Positions 24,648 through 31,630 of a DNA stretch of 64,000 nt are shown here, in pieces; position 1 is the first letter of the stretch, and each line of letters starts with the position of its first letter. The position numbers and the translations under genes were made by a program. The stretch spans positions 62,001 to 126,000 of the forward strand of contig JBMNIP010000005.1 of NCBI GenBank assembly GCA_050951005.1. The letters are read 5' to 3'. The stretch is from UMGS1519 sp050951005. Its GTDB lineage: Bacteria > Actinomycetota > Coriobacteriia > Coriobacteriales > Eggerthellaceae. The notes under the pieces are model-generated. The model was given only the letters and a program-made list of their open reading frames with translations, was not told the origin of the DNA and made no database searches.

Positions 24648-25550
24648 TTAGCTTACGGTCCTCGGGGTATTCTGCGAACCGACCAGTGCGCGGGCTGGAT
24701 GGTCGTTGCGCTTCAGAACGCCTTCCAGTCCGGCGCGTGCCTGTCGTGGTGTGTTGTTGGTTTGTGAAAGATGCATGCCGATGACGGCTTCCATTCTGCC
24801 GCCGAGTACCGATTCCAATGCGGCATCGCAAGAATCGTTGGAGAGATGGCCGAAATCCGAGGCAATGCGCTGTTTCAGCATGAACGGGTAGGGTCCGGTT
24901 CTCAGCATGTCCGCATCGTGATTGCTTTCGAGTGCCAGGATGCGCGCCTCGGTGAGCAAGCCGGGCAAACCGTCGGGAAACACGCCGGTATCCGTTACAA
25001 ATCCAAGGACATCCCGAAATCCATTCTCGCGCGTCTCGAAAACCATGCATATAGGGTCGGCCGCATCATGCGAGGTGGGTACGAATTGCACTCCGATCGA
25101 GCCGATTGCCAGGCTTTGTGCATGGTTGATAAGGCGAATGGGGAAATCGTCGGATATTTCCTGGAGCGCCCGCGAAGCTTTAAACGTGCCAGTCGTCGTG
25201 TAGATCGGCGTCTCGAGGCCGAGCTTTCGCAAGCCGCGCAGAATGACGCCGGCGCCTTTCGTGTGGTCGCTGTGCTCATGGGTGATGATGGCCGCGTCGA
25301 TACGTGCAGGATCAAAGCCGAGGTCTTTGCATCCCTGCATGAACAGCTTCTTGGTAATGCCGCAGTCGATAAGGATACAAGTGTCCGGTGTTTCCAATAC
25401 CGATGCATTCCCCTTGCTTCCACTGGCGAGCACATGCAGTCTGAAAATCCCATTCACTGGGGATGATACTTGAACAGGCGAGTGAGCTCGCGAAGTTTGC
25501 TGGGGAGGTTTTCGGGTTGGTATGTCATGCGCCACATGCATGATACCCAT
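24648..25550 (-). CDS. Metallo-beta-lactamase-fold hydrolase (WalJ/YycJ-like)
   Basis: A 300-aa MBL-fold protein. The core begins at FRLHVLASGSKGNASVLET near 41, the usual start of the YycJ/WalJ group. The metal motif is THEHSDHTKGAG near 94. Further ligands are in TSHDAADPICM near 156, FVTDTG near 181 and ALESNHD near 201. Members are exonuclease-like or act in cell-envelope signalling. The ~40 residues before the core lack homologous features, so the true start may be internal (for example a GTG near 25455). It lies 39 bases upstream of menA in the same orientation. Confidence 0.85.
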   Translation of the reverse strand: MGIMHVAHDIPTRKPPQQTSRAHSPVQVSSPVNGIFRLHVLASGSKGNASVLETPDTCILIDCGITKKLFMQGCKDLGFDPARIDAAIITHEHSDHTKGAGVILRGLRKLGLETPIYTTTGTFKASRALQEISDDFPIRLINHAQSLAIGSIGVQFVPTSHDAADPICMVFETRENGFRDVLGFVTDTGVFPDGLPGLLTEARILALESNHDADMLRTGPYPFMLKQRIASDFGHLSNDSCDAALESVLGGRMEAVIGMHLSQTNNTPRQARAGLEGVLKRNDHPARALVGSQNTPRTVS

Positions 25551-25598
25551 GGTAACACGCGGTGCCGTGCGCCATAGAAGCTTGAGAAATGCTTCATG

Positions 25599-26045
25599 TT
25601 AGCCGTTCGCTCGGATCAGGAGGATCGACCAAATGGCCAGCGCAACGCCTAGCAGGGAGAGCACGAAAGGAAGAAGCAGGGAGGAAAGATAGCTTTCCCA
25701 GTCGATCGCCGCATCGGGAACGAGGACTCCGAAAAGGAACAAGGGACAAATCAAATAGAAGAGGAGGATGACCACCAGCGAGGCGATGGCCATACCGAGG
25801 GCAAGATAGTACCGGCTCGGCGTGAGCCTGTGGACCTTCACGCCATGCCGGAACACCAATATGGTGATAAAGGGGAATGCAAGGAGGGGGATAAGCAGCA
25901 GGCAGCCCAGCATCGGAAGCGTATAGCGGTCTCCGAGGCAGGCAAGGTTAACCGCACAAATGACCGTGAAAGCGCAGAGCACCCCGTACAAAACGGCAGC
26001 CGTGGTAAGGGAACGAGGGGAGTCGCTGTGGTGTGAAGATGCCAT
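25599..26045 (-). CDS. Small membrane protein of unknown function
   Basis: A 148-aa protein with four clear hydrophobic segments (VLYGVLCAFTVICAVNLACL; LPMLGCLLLIPLLAFPFITI; LALGMAIASLVVILLFYLIC; LLLPFVLSLLGVALAIWSIL) and short basic loops. No family motif recognised. The ATG at 26045 is used; the frame also has a TTG two codons earlier. It lies between the WalJ-like gene and the cupin on the same strand, separated from the latter by a large inverted repeat. Confidence 0.7.
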   Translation of the reverse strand: MASSHHSDSPRSLTTAAVLYGVLCAFTVICAVNLACLGDRYTLPMLGCLLLIPLLAFPFITILVFRHGVKVHRLTPSRYYLALGMAIASLVVILLFYLICPLFLFGVLVPDAAIDWESYLSSLLLPFVLSLLGVALAIWSILLIRANG

Positions 26046-26088
26046 AGTCAAATGGTGAGATGGATCCGAAATCGCTGAAAGGCGACGC

Positions 26089-26122
26089 CGCCATCTCTCT
26101 GCCTGCAGGTAGTGAGATGGCG
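26089..26122. repeat. Inverted repeat with an inner palindrome
   Basis: CGCCATCTC at 26089-26097 is matched exactly by GAGATGGCG at 26114-26122. The 16-base loop itself contains the palindrome CCTGCAGG. It lies between the cupin gene and the small membrane protein. It could act as a terminator for the cupin on the minus strand, although no T-tract follows, or as an operator for the membrane-protein gene. Confidence 0.5.
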
Positions 26123-26151
26123 GTTCGAAAGATTACACATAACAATGTGAT

Positions 26152-26499
26152 TTAAGAGGTGGCCACAATGAGTGCGATAAAGGCGAGGTCCTGATCGCCG
26201 GTATTGCCGATGCCATGGAAATCGCCGTCGGCACAACGAAGGACATCGCCCGGCTTGATGGGGTATTCTTCATCGTTGTCGCGGTACATGCCTTCGCCTT
26301 GCAGAATGTAGTAGATCTCGAAATCACCGACGTGTTGGTGATAGCTCATGGTCGTATGGGGCGGTACGGTAATCTTCGCGTAGGTTTTCACCATCGGCCC
26401 CAGAGCATCAGTGCCGTCGGCAATGCGCTCGCGGAAGAAGTATCCGCCGTTCTCCGGAATATCGACCTTTACCTTTTCGATCTTGGGAAGACGTGCCAT
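26152..26499 (-). CDS. Small cupin-domain protein
   Basis: A 115-aa single cupin. The first metal motif is MSYHQHVGDFEIYYILQGEG near 51-70 (H.H....E) and the second is PGDVLRCADGDFHGIGNTG near 83-101. Both histidine sets are present, so a bound metal is likely. Stand-alone cupins may be isomerases, dioxygenases or sensors; the substrate is unknown. AAGGAGG lies 6 bases before the ATG. The upstream side is a long AT-rich gap with a candidate promoter. Confidence 0.88.
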   Translation of the reverse strand: MARLPKIEKVKVDIPENGGYFFRERIADGTDALGPMVKTYAKITVPPHTTMSYHQHVGDFEIYYILQGEGMYRDNDEEYPIKPGDVLRCADGDFHGIGNTGDQDLAFIALIVATS

Positions 26500-26625
26500 C
26501 GAAACCTCCTTGGACGATGTCGAACCGTTGCTGAATCAATCATAGAGTATCATCGGCGATTCAATCGATCGAACTTGGGATAATACAATCGATAGGGGCT
26601 TGCAGACATCGAACGGGATTAACTT

Positions 26626-26654
26626 GCTATACAAGGACGTTGTTCTCTATTCAA
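26626..26654 (-). promoter_or_regulatory. Putative promoter of the cupin gene
   Basis: Read on the minus strand: TTGAAT (26654-26649), 17-base spacer, TATAGC (26631-26626). It would give a leader of roughly 120 bases before the cupin ATG. Confidence 0.35.
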
Positions 26655-26771
26655 CTTAACATAAGATATATTATCAGATATATATCGAAAAATGACCAGG
26701 TGGGTGCAGATCTAGCGGGCACATCGAATGAGGATATACATTTTTTTACACCCTCTGACCTTAGCCTTTTC

Positions 26772-26790
26772 AAATAAGGCTCTCAGAGCC
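26772..26790 (-). terminator. Terminator after the scpAB-rluB operon
   Basis: On the minus strand GGCTC-tga-GAGCC (within the palindromic 26778-26790) is followed by TTATTT, about 35 bases after the rluB stop. The stem is short but GC-rich in an AT-rich setting. Confidence 0.5.
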
Positions 26791-26824
26791 GATTTAAGAC
26801 CCTGTTTGCTTATGCCATGAGTAT

Positions 26825-27664
26825 TTACTCAATGGAGTCCGGGAAATCTGAAATCCCAGCAGACTTGCAGAGCATGCGATATTGGCTTTCCGTCAGCAAC
26901 TGCGTCTTACCGAGTTTCAGCGATCCAAGCTCAATCGGTCCGAAGGATATGCGATGCAGTTTGACGACGCGATGGCCGACCGCACCGAGCATCAGCTTCA
27001 CTTGGTGTTTCATGCCTTGGTGAATGGTCAGTTTCACAAATGAGGTTCGTTTCATATCCGGTTCCAGGCAAGATTCGCTCAAATCAAAGTTAAATGATTC
27101 TAACTCTTTGCAAGTATGGACTGAGGCTTCCGCCGGAGCCGTGCGGATGACCCGCTTCCCGACTTTGATGTCCACACCCTGGGACAACCTTCTCATCTGC
27201 GTTGCCGAGGGCGTGCCTTCCACTTGGGCGATATAGGTCTTCTCTACATGATGAGAAGGATGCATCAGCAGGTTCCCGAGGCTTCCTTCGTTAGTAAATA
27301 ACAAGAGCCCGGTGGTATCTCGATCAAGACGGCCGATGTGAAAATACCCTGCATACCTGTCGGGATCTAGGTAATCCGCCACGCACTGTCGCCCCTGAGG
27401 GTCGCTCATGGTGCTGTAGACGCCCGAAGGCTTGTTCAAAGCGAGGACCTTATGATTCGTTCCCAATCGCACTGGTATGCCGTGTACGCAGACTCGGTCG
27501 GATTCCGGATCGACGGTAACCCCCAATTCCTGAACGACCTGGTCATTTACCGAAACCGATCCAGATAAGATCAGCTGATCGGCATGTCGTCGGCTGGAGA
27601 CACCTGCCCGAGCGAGAAACCGATTCAACCGCATACGTGCATCTGGATTCTGCACCTGGGCCAT
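26825..27664 (-). CDS. rluB: Pseudouridine synthase of the RsuA/RluB family
   Basis: A 279-aa rRNA pseudouridine synthase. The N-terminal S4 domain (MRLNRFLARAGVSSRRHADQ near 11-30) binds RNA. The catalytic Asp is in GRLDRDTTGLLLFTNEG near 118-134. The late motifs are KTYIAQVEG and IHQGMKHQVKLMLGAVGH near 222. I place the start at the ATG 27664 after GAGGAG, four bases beyond the scpB stop; a longer frame to 27730 sits inside scpB. The position after scpAB is conserved in many Gram-positive bacteria. Confidence 0.93.
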   Translation of the reverse strand: MAQVQNPDARMRLNRFLARAGVSSRRHADQLILSGSVSVNDQVVQELGVTVDPESDRVCVHGIPVRLGTNHKVLALNKPSGVYSTMSDPQGRQCVADYLDPDRYAGYFHIGRLDRDTTGLLLFTNEGSLGNLLMHPSHHVEKTYIAQVEGTPSATQMRRLSQGVDIKVGKRVIRTAPAEASVHTCKELESFNFDLSESCLEPDMKRTSFVKLTIHQGMKHQVKLMLGAVGHRVVKLHRISFGPIELGSLKLGKTQLLTESQYRMLCKSAGISDFPDSIE

Positions 27665-27668
27665 CTGG

Positions 27669-28466
27669 CTACTCCTCGAAATCCAGATTGTCGAAATCGA
27701 TCTTCTCGACGACACCGGAATTTTTCGCAAGTGCCTCCCCTATCATAGACCGCATCGCATCCTTGACGGAGTCATCGAGATCCTCTGCTACCGAAACCTG
27801 GGCAGCCAGTTCCTCGACGGTTTCACGAGCGTCTTCGGAGGCCGTATCGCGTGTTGCTGCGAATGCGGCTTCATCGTAGGGAGTTCGAGCACTCAGGCCT
27901 TGTCTCAGGAGCGCTGCTGTTTCCTCATCGGGAGCGAAGTTTTCTAACGGCGGCAGGTCTTTTACGGTGCGTAATCCGAATTTTTCCAAGAAGGTCTTCG
28001 TAGTGGCGTACAGAGTCGGATTACCCGGCGCTTCCGCTTGTCCCGCTTCGCGCACCAACCCTTTGTCGACCAGGGAGTTGATGGAGGAATCGGAATTCAC
28101 GCCACGGACTTCCGCCACCGAGGAACGGGTTACCGGTTGGAGGTACGCGATGATGGCAAGGGTTTCCAACGCCGCCTTCGATAACCGTCGCGTATCCCAG
28201 GAAAGGATGTACTGTTCAATGGTTTCGTGCCACATCGGGTGCGTTACCAAACGCCATCCACCGGCAACGGCGACCAGCTGTATGCCCGAATCGCGTTCGG
28301 CAAGGTGCTTTTGCAGAGCGAAAAGCGCGGTCTCGACCTCTCCCGGATCACCCGATACCGCATCGGCAAGAGTGATTGCGGTAGCAGGCTCGTCGGTCAC
28401 GAACAGCAGCGCCTCGAGAACCGATTCGCGTTGGGCCGGGTTCAGTTCTGAGAACATCTCTTCCAA
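27669..28466 (-). CDS. scpB: Segregation and condensation protein B
   Basis: A 265-aa kleisin-associated protein that joins ScpA and SMC to compact the chromosome. The winged-helix core is visible in ESVLEALLFVTDEPATAITL near 13 and ETLAIIAYLQPVTRSSVAEV near 102, followed by RGV. Compared with typical ScpB (about 190 aa) it has an extra ~70-residue acidic C-terminal tail (EDARETVEELAAQVSVAEDL). The start is TTG at 28466, supported by AAGGAG 7 bases upstream; the next ATG (28457) would be too far from it. Confidence 0.93.
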   Translation of the reverse strand: MEEMFSELNPAQRESVLEALLFVTDEPATAITLADAVSGDPGEVETALFALQKHLAERDSGIQLVAVAGGWRLVTHPMWHETIEQYILSWDTRRLSKAALETLAIIAYLQPVTRSSVAEVRGVNSDSSINSLVDKGLVREAGQAEAPGNPTLYATTKTFLEKFGLRTVKDLPPLENFAPDEETAALLRQGLSARTPYDEAAFAATRDTASEDARETVEELAAQVSVAEDLDDSVKDAMRSMIGEALAKNSGVVEKIDFDNLDFEE

Positions 28467-28481
28467 TTATGTGCTCCTTCA

Positions 28482-29273
28482 TCAATCGATTACCGAGGTC
28501 AGTGCATGGTCCTCGTCGAGAACGAGGTCGCCGCCTTCCTCTTTGAAGTCGATGTCGATATCACCGAACGGATGATCCTGAGACAGGATAAGATGGTTGC
28601 GTTTATACAGCTCCAACAGTGAGAGGAATGTGACCACGGCTACCGGCAGAGGGGTCGTATCATTGACCAGCTGTGAGAATTGCAGATGGCGCTCGTTCTT
28701 CAGGCGCGCATACAATCCGCGCAAGGTCGTTTCGACCGATATATGCTTCTCAGCGACGTGGTCGCGCTCGAGCAAGGATTCCTCACGGGTGGTCAGCGCG
28801 TTCACGCAAAGATATGCAAGCGAATCCAGGCTGACGCCTTCGAGGTAATCGGGATACAAATTGAGGAACTCACGCGGGGCGCCGAAGGTACGCGCATGGC
28901 AGCGTGCTGCAGCCTCTCCCCGCGTCTCCAGCCCTGCTGCGGCATTCTTGAATTGCTTGTATGTCAGCAGGCGCTTCAAGAGGATCTCACGTGCTTCGTT
29001 GGGCCCCAACTCGTCAATCCCCTGCTCTTCTGCCTCCGATGAGCCATCGGGAATCAGGCTGGCCGCCTTTATCTCGAGCAACGTCGAGGCCACGACCAGG
29101 AAATCGCTGGCGACATCAAGATCGAGTTTCCGCATGTGCGAGATCTCTGCCAGATACTGGTCGGTGATCTCGGCGATGGAGATGGAACCGATGTCGATTC
29201 GCTGTCGACTTACCAGATAAAGCAGCAGATCGAAGGGCCCTTCGAACTCTTCGGTATGGACACGGTACGCCAT
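28482..29273 (-). CDS. scpA: Segregation and condensation protein A
   Basis: The 263-aa kleisin subunit of the SMC complex. The N-terminal SMC-neck-binding segment FEGPFDLLLYLVSRQRIDIG near 9-28 is canonical. The helical middle (FLVVASTLLEIKAASLI near 58) and the C-terminal winged helix (VVTFLSLLELYKRNHLILSQ near 217) are also present. It is directly downstream of trpS and upstream of scpB. Confidence 0.95.
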   Translation of the reverse strand: MAYRVHTEEFEGPFDLLLYLVSRQRIDIGSISIAEITDQYLAEISHMRKLDLDVASDFLVVASTLLEIKAASLIPDGSSEAEEQGIDELGPNEAREILLKRLLTYKQFKNAAAGLETRGEAAARCHARTFGAPREFLNLYPDYLEGVSLDSLAYLCVNALTTREESLLERDHVAEKHISVETTLRGLYARLKNERHLQFSQLVNDTTPLPVAVVTFLSLLELYKRNHLILSQDHPFGDIDIDFKEEGGDLVLDEDHALTSVID

Positions 29274-29282
29274 GTCGGTGCA

Positions 29283-30389
29283 CTACTCTTCCTGCAGGGC
29301 CTTATACGTTTCGCTTTGGGTGCGGATGAGCTCCTCGTCGGAGAAATAATTGATGCGCATGGCGTCCTTTACCTCGGCCAGCGTCTGAGCTGCTTCCGTG
29401 CGGGCGACCTCGGTGCCGGCACGGAGGACGTCATACACTGCTGGGATATCCTTCTCGTACTCCTTGCGGCGTGCGCGTATGGGTTCGAGCGTCTCCTCGA
29501 TGACCTTGTTCAGGAATTTCTTGACCTTCACATCGCCAAGCCCGCCGCGCTGGTAGTGCGCCTTGAGTTCATCCAGGTTGGCGTAATCCGGCAGATATTC
29601 GGCGAAGTGCTCGTCGGTCGCGAAGGCATCGAGGTAGGTGAATACCGTGTTGCCCTCGATCTTCCCTGGATCTTCGATGCGCAGGTGGTCGGGATCGGTG
29701 TACATGCCGCGGATTTTCTTCTTCACGGTGGCGGCATCGTCTGAGAGGTAGATGCAGTTCCCCAGAGACTTGGACATCTTCGCCTTGCCATCGGTGCCGG
29801 GAAGGCGCAACGATGCCTTGTCTTGCGGAACCAATGCCTCAGGCTCTACCAGGACATCGCCATAGGTGCGGTTGAATGAGCGTACGATCTCGCGGCACTG
29901 CTCGATCATGGGGAGCTGGTCCTCGCCGACGGGAACGGTTGTAGCCTTGAATGCCGTGATATCGCTTGCCTGGCTGATGGGGTAGGTGAAGAAGCCCACG
30001 GGGACATCGGCGTTGAATCCGCGCATCTTGATCTCGTTCTTCACCGTGGGATTGCGCTGGACGCGTGCAACGGTGACGAGGTTCATGTAATACGCCGTGA
30101 GCTCGAACAGCTGTGGAAGCTGCGACTGGATGAAGATGGTGGTCTTCTCCGGGTCCAGGCCCACTGACAAGTAGTCCAAGGCAACCTCGATGATGTTGTT
30201 GCGTACCTTGTCGGGGTTGTCCGCATTATCGGTAAGCGCTTGCGCATCGGCGATCATGATGAAGACCTTGTCGAACTCGCCCGAATTCTGCAGGGCTACG
30301 CGCTGACGGAGCGACCCGACGTAATGTCCCAAATGCAGTTTGCCGGTGGGACGGTCTCCGGTCAGGATAATCTTGCTGTTCTTTGCCAT
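29283..30389 (-). CDS. trpS: Tryptophanyl-tRNA synthetase
   Basis: A 368-aa class I synthetase. The HIGH-type motif is PTGKLHLGHYVGSLRQRV near 14-31 and the KMSKS motif is AKMSKSLGN near 217. The insert HxGG... TVARVQRNPTVKNEIKMRG near 106-124 is common in TrpRS. No T-box leader is visible in the 51 bases before it, and the gene is in the M50-trpS-scpA-scpB-rluB run, so it is likely expressed constitutively. Confidence 0.95.
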   Translation of the reverse strand: MAKNSKIILTGDRPTGKLHLGHYVGSLRQRVALQNSGEFDKVFIMIADAQALTDNADNPDKVRNNIIEVALDYLSVGLDPEKTTIFIQSQLPQLFELTAYYMNLVTVARVQRNPTVKNEIKMRGFNADVPVGFFTYPISQASDITAFKATTVPVGEDQLPMIEQCREIVRSFNRTYGDVLVEPEALVPQDKASLRLPGTDGKAKMSKSLGNCIYLSDDAATVKKKIRGMYTDPDHLRIEDPGKIEGNTVFTYLDAFATDEHFAEYLPDYANLDELKAHYQRGGLGDVKVKKFLNKVIEETLEPIRARRKEYEKDIPAVYDVLRAGTEVARTEAAQTLAEVKDAMRINYFSDEELIRTQSETYKALQEE

Positions 30390-30440
30390 GACGGCAGTTC
30401 CTTCCTAATTGCAAACGAAACGCGGGGAGAATCGGGCTCC

Positions 30441-31127
30441 CTACGTGAGTTGGAGCGGATAGATGAGGTTTGCCAGGTTGCCGGCCGTGATGTTCAGGTA
30501 CCACGAGAAGGGATCGAAGCCGATCAGCTGCGGCAGGACGATGAGCACGATCATGAAAATCGGCATCGCATACGTCTCGATCGTGTAGTAGCTTTCCAGG
30601 TACCGCTCCGGCAGGATGCGGGCGAAGATGCTCGACCCGTCAAGCGGCGGGATGGGAAGCAGGTTGAAGAACATCAGGTACAGGTTGATCAAGGTGAAAT
30701 ACGGCAGGAAGTACAGGTAGAAGTAGAAGAAGAGATCATGGCCGGTGGCAGTCAAGCTATTCGCATACGGCCACAGGAGCCAGGCGATGGCGGCTCCGAT
30801 CAAAGCCATGGCAAGGTTTGCCGCCGGTCCCGCAAGGCCGACCATGAAATCGCCTTTCCGGCGATCTTCGAAATACTGCGGGTTATAGGGCACCGGCTTC
30901 GCGTAGCCGAAGATGGGCATATTGGCCGCCATCAATATCAAGGGCAGAATTACCGTACCGAAGGGGTCGATATGCTTCAAGGGATTCAGAGAAAGTCGCC
31001 CGGCCGACTTCGCGGTCGGGTCTCCGAGCTTGTAGGCCATAAACCCATGGCTAACCTCATGCAGCACGATGGCGGGGATGAAAGCCAGGATGCTGCATAC
31101 TATGTACGCGATTTCAGCTTCATTCAT
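30441..31127 (-). CDS. Site-2 protease family (M50) membrane metalloprotease
   Basis: A 228-aa membrane protein. The zinc motif HEVSH near residue 25 lies in the first helix and the second metal motif LLPIPPLDGSSIF near 170 completes the M50 site. The gene commonly lies before trpS and scpA in Gram-positive bacteria, but its substrates are unknown. I take the ATG at 31127; an alternative ATG at 31154 overlaps the trmL stop within a hairpin. Neither has a clear ribosome site, and TATACT lies 8 bases before 31127, so a leaderless start is possible. Confidence 0.9.
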   Translation of the reverse strand: MNEAEIAYIVCSILAFIPAIVLHEVSHGFMAYKLGDPTAKSAGRLSLNPLKHIDPFGTVILPLILMAANMPIFGYAKPVPYNPQYFEDRRKGDFMVGLAGPAANLAMALIGAAIAWLLWPYANSLTATGHDLFFYFYLYFLPYFTLINLYLMFFNLLPIPPLDGSSIFARILPERYLESYYTIETYAMPIFMIVLIVLPQLIGFDPFSWYLNITAGNLANLIYPLQLT

Positions 31128-31149
31128 AGGCAAACAGTATAGCGCACGG

Positions 31150-31176
31150 CGCATTACCCGAGCTGCGGGTAATGCG
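31150..31176. repeat. Perfect 11-bp hairpin spanning the trmL stop
   Basis: CGCATTACCCG (31150-31160) and CGGGTAATGCG (31166-31176) are exact reverse complements around AGCTG. On the minus strand the 3' arm contains the TAA of trmL and the first possible ATG of the M50 gene. There is no T-tract on either strand beyond TTT on the plus side. Confidence 0.6.
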
Positions 31177-31630
31177 TTTGGCGCAAGACTTCATAGATGG
31201 CAATGGCTACGGAATTCGACAGGTTCAAACTGCGTTCGCCCGGCACCATCGGGATTCGGACGCAATGCTCGGGATACTGCGCAAGCACGTCTTTATCGAT
31301 TCCCCGGCTCTCCCGTCCGAAGATGAGGTAATCTCCCGGCAGATACGATACGTCCGAAAAAGACCGATCGGTATGGCCGGTGAACAGGAAGAAACGAGAG
31401 GTTTCGAGCGTGCTGAAGAAATCCTTGCAGCTGGGGCGCCGATCGATGGCGACATCGTCCCAGTAATCCAAGCCCGCCCGCCGCATACGTCGTTCAGAAA
31501 GCTGGAAGCCCAACGGGTCGACCAACGTAAGCGAGCAGCCGGTGCAAGCGCAAGTACGGGCAATATTGCCGGTATTCTGCGGGATTTCCGGCTGGAAGAG
31601 AACTATCCGCGCATTCGGCTGCCCGATCAT
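31154..31630 (-). CDS. trmL: tRNA (cytidine/uridine-34-2'-O)-methyltransferase TrmL
   Basis: A 158-aa SPOUT methyltransferase that methylates the wobble ribose of tRNA-Leu. The family signature is the N-terminal FQPEIPQNTGNIARTCACTG near 12-31. The trefoil-knot SAM site follows in LIFGRESRGI near 100 and IPMVPGERSLNLSNSVAIAI near 122-141. The length is typical. Its start overlaps the ABC-F stop by four bases (ATGA). Confidence 0.95.
   Translation of the reverse strand: MIGQPNARIVLFQPEIPQNTGNIARTCACTGCSLTLVDPLGFQLSERRMRRAGLDYWDDVAIDRRPSCKDFFSTLETSRFFLFTGHTDRSFSDVSYLPGDYLIFGRESRGIDKDVLAQYPEHCVRIPMVPGERSLNLSNSVAIAIYEVLRQTHYPQLG

Larger units (their letters stand above)
26500..26824. other. AT-rich intergenic region without a gene
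   Basis: About 325 bases between the cupin and rluB, clearly richer in A+T than the flanks. It holds a candidate minus-strand promoter for the cupin (26626-26654). It also holds a perfect AT hairpin GATATAT-tatcag-ATATATC near 26665-26685, a T7 run near 26740 and the rluB-side hairpin at 26778-26790. No open frame of note on either strand. Confidence 0.6.

Noticed and set aside
26665..26685. Small RNA at the AT-rich hairpin
   Set aside because: Only an AT stem without a clear promoter-terminator pair; nothing supports a transcript.
30390..30440. T-box leader before trpS
   Set aside because: The gap is only 51 bases and lacks a T-box sequence or specifier hairpin.
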